The notes beneath the pieces are model-generated. The model made no database searches. It saw only the letters and a list, made by a program, of their open reading frames with translations, and was not told the DNA's origin. Shown here in pieces: positions 8,646 to 16,100 of a stretch of DNA of 64,000 nucleotides (the first letter of the stretch is position 1; each line of letters begins with the position of its first letter). The stretch is from UBA9300 sp032260385 (lineage in GTDB: Bacteria; Bacteroidota; Bacteroidia; Bacteroidales; VadinHA17). The translations under genes and the position numbers were made by a program. The DNA is taken from assembly GCA_032260385.1 (NCBI GenBank), contig JAVVEL010000002.1:1-64000 (forward strand), read 5' to 3'.

Positions 8646-11222
8646 ATGAAAAAAATATTTGTCATATCATTTATAATAATGGGTTCAGTGCTGGGATATG
8701 CACAGGACAAGCGTACCACGGAAACAAAAGTTGCCGACCTTCTTGCCATGATGCCTGTTAATAACCTTGTTGATCTGAGGATTCAGATGGAGGAGATGAC
8801 TGCACTTGGACCGGAAGGAAGAAAACAGATTATAAACAGGATAGTACCTCCCGGAGACGGAAATGATACCAGGGCAAGATTTGCCATAGAGAGCTACTCC
8901 CGTTATCTTTCGGAATATGGTCATGAGATCGAACAATATGCCTGGGAAGGAGAATGTATTGATGCCGTGTACGCTTCCGGTTACCCATTGGTGCGATCTT
9001 TCTTTTTATCCCAGCTCAAATATATAGGAAGGGAACGCTCGGTGGAATTTGCCTCTGGTTTCCTTACTGATGCCGGAATGTGTGAGCCCGCTGTGGCTGT
9101 TATTGCTGCCTGTGAGTCTCCAAAGAAAGAGGGTATTCTTGCCATGAGCCTGCAGATAGAATCACTGCCCTGCCCGGCATCGGTGATGAATGAGCTGGCA
9201 AGGATGAAATCATATAAGGCTACAACGGAATACATTTACTGGTATCTCAATGGAGACACCGGAATTAAATCGGCAGCCCTTAATGTCATGGCTGAAAGTG
9301 CGCACGAGGCTGTGTATGAAACACTGAATGACGCTGCAGCTGAGGCTTCATACGGTTGGGATGAAAGGGGGGCTACCGCTGCCCTTATACAGTATGCAAG
9401 AAATGTGGGTGATAGAGGTGATGAGAAAACAATGGAGAAAATATGCAGGGAAATGTTCACCAGGGCTACCGTCCCCTATAAAACAGCAGCCCTGGAAGCA
9501 CTTGTTCACTATAAGGGTTATGAAGCTATTGACTACCTTCTCTCCGGATTCGTGTCTGGTGAACCGGAGTACAGGAAAGCCATCCTTAATCTGGCAGGTG
9601 ATATCCCGGGTAAGGCAGCAACGAGGAAATGGATGGCCCTGGTAAGCGAGGTGGATGAAGCCCGTAAAGCAGAAATTATAGAAATGCTGGGGGAAAGAGG
9701 CGATGAACTTGCTGTTTCCGCAATTAAAGATGCACTTTTCTGTCCCTCAGCCCAGGTTCGTAATGCTTCAGCTAGGTCCCTGGCAAAATTGCAGGGTAGA
9801 GACTCGGTCAATGAGCTTATAGATTATATAAGATCATATGAAACTGCTGATGACCAGCTGGCTGGCTACCAGGCTCTTCTGACAGTGCTGGACAGCAATA
9901 AAAGAGACCTTGTGGCACGGGCTCTGGAAGGATCAGGTAATACTACCAAAGCCACCATGCTAATATTACTCGCTTCAGGCGGGGAGAATAAATATTTCGA
10001 CACAATGATGCAATATACATCATCCCTTGATCCCAAACTCAGGGCGGTTGCTTTTTCAGAGCTAAGAAGCCTGGCTGTTCCTGATGACCAGGAACAACTT
10101 ATTGATCTCCTGCTTAATGTGTCGGACAAGGCCGAGGTGGAAGAGGTTCAGGTGGCTCTTATAGTTGCTGCAAACCAGGTCAATAACAAGGAAGAGAGAG
10201 CTTCCGTGCTGATTAAAGCAATGTACGGATCTGATCAGAAATCCAAATTCATACCGGTTCTTGCTCTCATTGGAGGTCAGGAAGCCCTTAATACTGTTTA
10301 TAAAGAATTTGAGAAAGGTGATGCCGAAATGCGGGCTTTAACTTATAATGCCCTTGCTAATTGGACAGACTTCAGTTCCTCAGCTGTTTTGTATGATATA
10401 TGCGCTTCAGGGAATAAAAACTATTCAGAAAAAGCTTTTTATGACTATATCGATAAGATATATAAGTCCCCTGTTTCTGATGGACAGAAGTTAAGCTTAC
10501 TACAAAGAATTACTCCCTACGCATTCAGGGAAGATCAGAAGGCCACCCTGGAGGAAAGGCTGAATTCAGTGAAAGAATCCATAGCCGCTGAAGATAACAA
10601 GCAAGAACAGCTTACAGGCTTTGTTCTTACGGAGCAGGAAATTGAAGATGGCTTCATTGCCCTCTTCGACGGTATATCACTAGCCAACTGGATTGGGGAT
10701 AAGGATTCATACGTGTTGGAAGATGGCAATATAGTAGTAAGACCGGAAAGAGGAAGCGGTGGAAACCTTTTTACAAGGGATCAATACAGCAATTTTATCC
10801 TGAGATTTGAATTTCAACTGAGCCCGGGAGCAAATAACGGGCTTGGCATCCGTGCCCCTCTTGAAGGAGATCCTGCTTACATGGGGATGGAACTACAAAT
10901 AATCGATAACACAGCTGAAATTTACTCTGAGCTTCAAGCATACCAGTATCATGGTTCGGTATACGGTGTAATCCCTGCAAAAAAGGGTTTCCTGAAAGCC
11001 GTGGGCGAATGGAATGAGCAGGAAGTGGTTGTGGATGGAGCAGCAATAAGGGTAATATTGAATGGAACGGTGATACTTGACGGGGATATTGTTGAAGCAA
11101 CAGAACATGGAACTATGGATAATCAAGACCACCCCGGATTGAAACGCATGAGTGGACATATTGGATTCCTGGGCCACGGATCGGTCGTAAAGTTCAGAAA
11201 CATAAGGCTTAAGGAATTGTAG
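8646..11222 (+). CDS. Secreted HEAT-repeat protein with C-terminal DUF1080 (3-keto-disaccharide hydrolase-like) domain
   Basis: The start at 8646 is preferred over the in-frame ATG at 8622 because it begins a clean signal peptide, MKKIFVISFIIMGSVLGYAQ; the coding start then lies just after the preceding gene's stop. The product is 858 aa. Residues about 30-620 are an alpha-solenoid of HEAT-like repeats (for example SAQVRNASARSLAKLQG). Residues about 635-858 are a DUF1080/concanavalin-like domain beginning GFIALFDGISLANW, with NNGLGIRAP and MELQIIDN motifs. DUF1080 proteins include hydrolases of 3-keto-glycosides. With the upstream oxidoreductase this suggests oxidise-then-cleave chemistry in the periplasm; the solenoid may bind glycan or partner proteins. 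Confidence 0.83.
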   Translation: MKKIFVISFIIMGSVLGYAQDKRTTETKVADLLAMMPVNNLVDLRIQMEEMTALGPEGRKQIINRIVPPGDGNDTRARFAIESYSRYLSEYGHEIEQYAWEGECIDAVYASGYPLVRSFFLSQLKYIGRERSVEFASGFLTDAGMCEPAVAVIAACESPKKEGILAMSLQIESLPCPASVMNELARMKSYKATTEYIYWYLNGDTGIKSAALNVMAESAHEAVYETLNDAAAEASYGWDERGATAALIQYARNVGDRGDEKTMEKICREMFTRATVPYKTAALEALVHYKGYEAIDYLLSGFVSGEPEYRKAILNLAGDIPGKAATRKWMALVSEVDEARKAEIIEMLGERGDELAVSAIKDALFCPSAQVRNASARSLAKLQGRDSVNELIDYIRSYETADDQLAGYQALLTVLDSNKRDLVARALEGSGNTTKATMLILLASGGENKYFDTMMQYTSSLDPKLRAVAFSELRSLAVPDDQEQLIDLLLNVSDKAEVEEVQVALIVAANQVNNKEERASVLIKAMYGSDQKSKFIPVLALIGGQEALNTVYKEFEKGDAEMRALTYNALANWTDFSSSAVLYDICASGNKNYSEKAFYDYIDKIYKSPVSDGQKLSLLQRITPYAFREDQKATLEERLNSVKESIAAEDNKQEQLTGFVLTEQEIEDGFIALFDGISLANWIGDKDSYVLEDGNIVVRPERGSGGNLFTRDQYSNFILRFEFQLSPGANNGLGIRAPLEGDPAYMGMELQIIDNTAEIYSELQAYQYHGSVYGVIPAKKGFLKAVGEWNEQEVVVDGAAIRVILNGTVILDGDIVEATEHGTMDNQDHPGLKRMSGHIGFLGHGSVVKFRNIRLKEL

Positions 11223-11245
11223 TCATTTTTATATTAAGAAATTTA

Positions 11246-11253
11246 TACATTTG
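11246..11253 (+). promoter_or_regulatory. Candidate -7 promoter element (TACATTTG)
   Basis: TACATTTG matches TAnnTTTG, 118 bases before the response-regulator start. No good TTG lies at the expected -33 position, so this is a weak call. Confidence 0.3.
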
Positions 11254-11370
11254 TCACCTGTATTCCTTGATTGGTCAAAACTTTGCCCGGATATTTTGTG
11301 CTTAATAATATTAGTGGCAAATTTAAATCAAGTTTAAGGGAATCAGGCATTTTTAAACGCTGACTGTAGA

Positions 11371-11727
11371 ATGAAAATACTGATTTGCGAAGATAATAAA
11401 CTGGCATCACTCGTAATTTCAACGATGTTGAAAAGAAGGGGTTATACTGTTGAGATAGCATCCGAAGGCAATGAAGCCCTGGAAAAGATTAAAACGGGAA
11501 ATCCCGACCTCTTGATTGCAGATATTCATCTTCCCTATCATAGCGGACTGGAGCTGGTCAGGTATTTGCGGAATGAGATGGACAGCAAGATCCCTGTAAT
11601 CATTGTTTCTGCTTTTAGTGACCCGCATGTGCAGGAAAATGCCTGGGAACTTGGAATAAGTGACTATTTTGTCAAACCTATTGATAATGACGTACTTGTT
11701 TCTAAGGTTGATTCCCTTTTGAAATAA
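11371..11727 (+). CDS. Single-domain response regulator (CheY-like)
   Basis: 118 aa, a receiver domain with nothing attached. The acidic pocket is E7-D8, the phospho-acceptor is Asp51 in LLIADIHLP, the Ser/Thr switch is in IIVSAFSD, and the conserved Lys is in YFVKPID. With no DNA-binding output it must act by protein contact. It is the first gene of a tight run (6 bases to the next gene) ending in a polysaccharide synthase, so it probably gates that machine after phosphorylation by a kinase encoded elsewhere. The partner is inferred, not seen. Confidence 0.88.
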   Translation: MKILICEDNKLASLVISTMLKRRGYTVEIASEGNEALEKIKTGNPDLLIADIHLPYHSGLELVRYLRNEMDSKIPVIIVSAFSDPHVQENAWELGISDYFVKPIDNDVLVSKVDSLLK

Positions 11728-11733
11728 CAGGCT

Positions 11734-12864
11734 ATGAAATATTTGTACATTATTACAGCCCTTCTGGCAATTTTTATTTTACCGGGCATCACTCAATATG
11801 CATCAGCACAGGTACTCCCGGATAATCCGGAAGCGGCATATGATACAATTCGTACAATAGCCTATGAAGGGAGACTGGAAGAGGCGGAAGTAATGGCCCG
11901 CAAACTGCTGACGGACAATCCGGGATATGGTGACGCGGCAGTCCTTCTGGCAAGAATAATTGCCTGGCAGGAAAGGTATGAAGATGCCATTGAGATACTG
12001 GATTCACTTCTTACGGAGCAGCCGGGACATGAAGATGCAATAGTTGCGAGGGAAACAATAAGTGAATGGTTAAAGTCAGATTCACTGCAATCAGGTAATG
12101 TACCGGGGGATGTTTATGTTGCCGGTGACTCTGTTGCGAGGGGTGTGGATATTTTCCTTGGCTATAATTTTGATACTTTTCAGCAACCTTATTCAAGGTT
12201 CTGGCAAATCTTCAGGGTAGGTGCAAAATATGACACAAAGGCAGGTCCGGTACTGGGAACGGTTAATTTCGGCAATCTGCATGCTGCCACTGACCCGCGA
12301 ATAGTGGAAACGGGCCTTCAGGTCCAGGCAGAATTCTGGCCAAAAATAACTGAAAGGACATATGCCTGGCTGGCTTATGCATACAGCCCCTTCAAATATT
12401 TTCCTAAACACAGGGCTGCAGTCGAATACTGGCTTAACCTCAATAAGGGATGGGCAGTTTCAGCAGGAGCCTCATATTTCTATTTTGACAGAAATATTAT
12501 TATACCCACCTTTTCAATTGAAAAATATGCCGGCAGCTACTGGTTTTCGGCAAGGACCTATCTTCACCTGAAGGAAGCCGGAACATCTGCTTCAGTCTTC
12601 CTGAGTGCCAGAAGGTACAGTAATGCTACAGATTATATCCAGCTTACAGCAGGTGCAGGTACTGCTCCCGATGAGCCATGGGACCTGGCTGTTGATCTGG
12701 ACAGGCAGAAAGCAACAGCTTTCAAACTGATGGTTAATAAGAAATTAAGCGACAGTTTCACTGTTAAGGCGGGTGCAGGGTATTCGCGGGAGGAATACAT
12801 GGATGAGCAACAACGTAACAGGGTTGAAGGATTTTTAAATATTTATTTTAGCCCACAGAAGTAA
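11734..12864 (+). CDS. TPR plus YaiO-like outer-membrane beta-barrel protein
   Basis: 376 aa. A signal peptide ends near AYASAQ-type residues (about 26). Residues 35-110 form two tetratricopeptide-like repeats (AEVMARKLLTDNPGYGDAAVLLARI, cut here to the pattern: small-Leu-Ala helices ending in NPG/QPG). From about residue 135 the sequence alternates aromatic and polar residues as in a beta-barrel, in the style of the YaiO family. It sits between a response regulator and a SPOR/HEAT protein with only 2-6 base gaps. The likely role is the outer-membrane port or anchor for an exopolysaccharide made by the GT2 enzyme two genes on. Confidence 0.72.
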   Translation: MKYLYIITALLAIFILPGITQYASAQVLPDNPEAAYDTIRTIAYEGRLEEAEVMARKLLTDNPGYGDAAVLLARIIAWQERYEDAIEILDSLLTEQPGHEDAIVARETISEWLKSDSLQSGNVPGDVYVAGDSVARGVDIFLGYNFDTFQQPYSRFWQIFRVGAKYDTKAGPVLGTVNFGNLHAATDPRIVETGLQVQAEFWPKITERTYAWLAYAYSPFKYFPKHRAAVEYWLNLNKGWAVSAGASYFYFDRNIIIPTFSIEKYAGSYWFSARTYLHLKEAGTSASVFLSARRYSNATDYIQLTAGAGTAPDEPWDLAVDLDRQKATAFKLMVNKKLSDSFTVKAGAGYSREEYMDEQQRNRVEGFLNIYFSPQK

Positions 12865-12866
12865 TT

Positions 12867-14651
12867 ATGAAAATACCGGGCTTTCTCATATTGCTATCAA
12901 TATTGCTGCTGCATGGAAACCAGGAGTTAAAAGCCGGCAGTTTGCATTCTGGTAAAGTTTCTTACAGGATTATATCGGAAAACCACACCCACCATACACT
13001 TAATCTCAACTTAAACGAACAACGCATTACCATACCCCAGAGAGGCTATGCAATTCAGCTCGGGGCATTCAAAGATTATCAGAATGCCGAGAAGTTGAAA
13101 AGTTCAATTGAAGAGGTTTTGCCCTGGATGTTTGAAACTAAAAATCTCGAGATTATTATAGAAGATGATTTTTATAAAGTACGGCTGTTTACTTTTAAGA
13201 ACAGGGAAGAGGTCAACGAAGCACTCACTGTGCTGGCCAGTCATAAAATAATTGATTATCAATTAGTATGGTTGAGAGCAGATGAGCAACAGGTTCTGTT
13301 AAAGGAAGGTCAGGATTCGGTAAACACCTCGGTGGAAAAAACAGGCAGGGCTTCCCGCAGGAATCTTATTCCGGCAATTTTCCAGGACACACTTGCAGTT
13401 CAGGATCAATCCCTTGTGAGGGAAATTATTGACAGGATCCTGTATTCTCTATATGGAGATTCGGTAAAAATACCCTACCAGAGGAATGAGGAAATAATGT
13501 TTCCGGGTTTCAGGTCAATGATAAGCGGAGATACCATTCCCGGGAGTGAGGGTATTTTTGATGTATATAACCCGTGGCTTAAGAGATTTGAATATTTTGG
13601 CAAATCAATCACCCTGGTAGCCTTCCTTATTGCCATAATTATCCTTTCAATTGGCACCATGGTGGTATTGCTGGTAGTTATCCTGCTGAACAGGCGCAGG
13701 ATGGAAAGACGGGAAAAGCTTAACCAGTATCTTCTTGAGGCTTACCAGCAACTTATTATCAGTTACCTCTATGGTGAGGCAGACCTGGAAATGTTCAGGG
13801 GAATTGCCTCAAACAGGTACCGAAGGAAAGTTTTGATTGATCAGATGAAGGATGTGGCCGTAAACCTGAAGGGTGATTCATGGGAAAAGCTCAGGTCACT
13901 GTACCTTGAGCTGGGACTTGATTATGACTCTGTAAGCAGGGCCAATGCCAGGAGGTGGCATATTAAGATAAAAGGATTCCGGGAGCTCGCCTTTATGAAC
14001 ATAAAGGATGCTAACGATGAAATATACAGGTGCCTTAACTCGCATAATGAAATCCTGAGGATGGAGGCCCAGATAGCCCTTGTGAGACTCAGTGATGATA
14101 AGCCCTTTGAATTCCTGTACCATCTCAAAAGACCTTTCTCCCAGTGGGAACAGATAACATTACACGAATTGATTGTTCAGCATTCTATAGAAGTACCGCT
14201 GTTTAGCCAGTGGATAGATTCACCCAATGACACGGTGGTTATGTTTGCACTAAGGATGATAAGGGAATTCAGGCAAAATGAAACAGAAGATGACGTCAGA
14301 AGGGCACTGGGGCATCCCAATAAGGACGTAAGGGAACTGGCCATAAAGGTTGCCGGCGATTTGAAGATGAAAAGCACACTGGGAGTGATGAAGCGGATGT
14401 ATAAAAACGAGGACTACAATAACTCGCTTGAGATACTCAGGTCAATGGGGAAAATGCCCGACGAGGCATACCTTGGCTTTCTTAAGCTGGTGCTTGATAA
14501 GGAGGATGACGTACAATTGCAGATAGAGGCCACAAAGGCAATTGAAAATATGGGTGAACCCGGTATTAAGGAACTCGTTAAACTCATGAAGTCAGAATAT
14601 AAAAACTATAATATTATTATAAGGCATGTGCTCGATCGCAGGATTTATTAA
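12867..14651 (+). CDS. Membrane protein: periplasmic SPOR domain, TM helix, cytoplasmic HEAT repeats
   Basis: 594 aa. A signal peptide (about residues 1-22) is followed by a SPOR-like domain (about residues 50-135, starting GYAIQLGAFKDYQNAEKL), which in other proteins binds denuded peptidoglycan. A strong transmembrane helix (about 247-271) precedes the basic stretch NRRRMERREK, placing the rest in the cytoplasm. Residues about 285-590 are HEAT-type helical repeats (for example HPNKDVRELAIKVAGDL). It could link the cell wall outside to a cytoplasmic scaffold for the receiver protein or the synthase. I know no characterised protein with this order. Confidence 0.72.
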   Translation: MKIPGFLILLSILLLHGNQELKAGSLHSGKVSYRIISENHTHHTLNLNLNEQRITIPQRGYAIQLGAFKDYQNAEKLKSSIEEVLPWMFETKNLEIIIEDDFYKVRLFTFKNREEVNEALTVLASHKIIDYQLVWLRADEQQVLLKEGQDSVNTSVEKTGRASRRNLIPAIFQDTLAVQDQSLVREIIDRILYSLYGDSVKIPYQRNEEIMFPGFRSMISGDTIPGSEGIFDVYNPWLKRFEYFGKSITLVAFLIAIIILSIGTMVVLLVVILLNRRRMERREKLNQYLLEAYQQLIISYLYGEADLEMFRGIASNRYRRKVLIDQMKDVAVNLKGDSWEKLRSLYLELGLDYDSVSRANARRWHIKIKGFRELAFMNIKDANDEIYRCLNSHNEILRMEAQIALVRLSDDKPFEFLYHLKRPFSQWEQITLHELIVQHSIEVPLFSQWIDSPNDTVVMFALRMIREFRQNETEDDVRRALGHPNKDVRELAIKVAGDLKMKSTLGVMKRMYKNEDYNNSLEILRSMGKMPDEAYLGFLKLVLDKEDDVQLQIEATKAIENMGEPGIKELVKLMKSEYKNYNIIIRHVLDRRIY

Positions 14652-14660
14652 TAAAATATA

Positions 14661-16100
14661 ATGGGTAGTTTTTTTACAAATATTATTTTCATAATAACCC
14701 TTTTTATTATAGGGTCGTACCTCCTTCTTGGAATTTTTTCTGCGCTCAGGCTGAGAAAATACCTGCGCAAAAACAGCTATGTTAATTATAACTCGCTTGT
14801 CAGTACCCCTTTAAGCCCCAGGGTCTCGGTTATTGCCCCCGCTTACAACGAGAGCCGGACTATTATTGATAATGTGCGTACACTCCTCTCACTATATTAT
14901 AATAATTTTGAGGTAATAGTAGTTAATGACGGTTCTACTGATGATACCTTTGAAAAGATAAAGGATGCCTATAAGCTTGTAAAGGTTAACTATTATTTTG
15001 ATTATCGTATTCCATGTGAGAGGATAAGGGGAGTTTACAGGTCAGCAGATCCCTCGTTTAACAGGTTAACTGTTATAGATAAGAAGAATGGAGGGAAGGC
15101 TGACTCACTGAATGCAGGTGTAAATATTTCCAGAAGTCCCCTGGTGGTGAGCATTGATGCTGATTCAATTATTGAACCCGATTCACTGCTTAAACTTATT
15201 AAGCCCTTCCTTGAGATCAAAGACAGGAAGGTAATCGGTACCGGTGGAGTAATAAGAATTGTTAATTCATGCGATGTGGAGAAGGGTTTTATACGCAACA
15301 TTCATATCCCTGAAAAGATCCTGCCCCGTCTGCAGGTACTTGAATATACCAGGGCCTTCCTTCTTGGGCGTATGGCATGGAGCCATCTCGACGGGCTCAT
15401 GCTTATATCAGGCGCCATGGGTATGTTCGACAGGGAAACACTTGTAGCTGCAGGGGGCTACAGCCTGGATACGGTGGGTGAGGATATGGAACTGGTTCTG
15501 AGGATGAGGCGCTATATGGCTGAACAGGATATCAATTATGAGGTAACATATATTCCTGATCCGCTTTGCTGGACCGAAGTTCCTTCTGATATCAAGTCCC
15601 TTAAGCGCCAGCGAACGAGATGGACAAGGGGACTGGTTGAATCACTCGTGAAACACAGAAAAATATTCCTCAGGCGTAAATATGGCAGGCTTGGCATTCT
15701 GGGCTATCCCTACTGGTTATTTTTTGAATGGATGGCTCCACTGATCGCTTTCGGAGGTATGGCATATACAGTAATACTTGCAATACTGGGCATGCTTAAC
15801 TGGCCTTTCTTCCTCCTGCTCTTCTTATTCATATATTCCTTTGCCGTAAGCCTTTCAACATGGTCGGTTTTATTCGAAGAAATAACTTTTCATAAGTACG
15901 AGAGAAGACGTGATGTTGTGCGTCTGATTATGGTTGCTTTCTTTGAGCCTTTCTTTTATCCCGTTCATGCTACCTTTGCCGTAATAGGCAATATCCAGTA
16001 CCTGCGTGGTAAAGAGGGATGGGGTGGTGGAGCCGACAGGCGCGGATTCGATATGAAGAATAACAGGCGTAAAAAATTTAATAATAATAATCAGGTATAA
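14661..16100 (+). CDS. Processive family 2 glycosyltransferase (polysaccharide synthase)
   Basis: 479 aa, inner membrane. One N-terminal TM helix (about 5-28), a GT2 catalytic core and several C-terminal TM helices. All processive-synthase signatures are visible: VIAPAYNE, VVNDGSTDD, the DxD in VSIDADSII, the GED in TVGEDMEL, and the acceptor motif QRTRW. These match BcsA/PgaC-type enzymes that polymerise a beta-linked chain while moving it through the membrane. It closes the operon after the receiver, barrel and SPOR/HEAT genes. Its last 23 bases overlap the end of the convergent hydrolase gene. The donor sugar is unknown; UDP-uronates made by genes near 29-31.6 kb are one possibility. Confidence 0.87.
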   Translation: MGSFFTNIIFIITLFIIGSYLLLGIFSALRLRKYLRKNSYVNYNSLVSTPLSPRVSVIAPAYNESRTIIDNVRTLLSLYYNNFEVIVVNDGSTDDTFEKIKDAYKLVKVNYYFDYRIPCERIRGVYRSADPSFNRLTVIDKKNGGKADSLNAGVNISRSPLVVSIDADSIIEPDSLLKLIKPFLEIKDRKVIGTGGVIRIVNSCDVEKGFIRNIHIPEKILPRLQVLEYTRAFLLGRMAWSHLDGLMLISGAMGMFDRETLVAAGGYSLDTVGEDMELVLRMRRYMAEQDINYEVTYIPDPLCWTEVPSDIKSLKRQRTRWTRGLVESLVKHRKIFLRRKYGRLGILGYPYWLFFEWMAPLIAFGGMAYTVILAILGMLNWPFFLLLFLFIYSFAVSLSTWSVLFEEITFHKYERRRDVVRLIMVAFFEPFFYPVHATFAVIGNIQYLRGKEGWGGGADRRGFDMKNNRRKKFNNNNQV

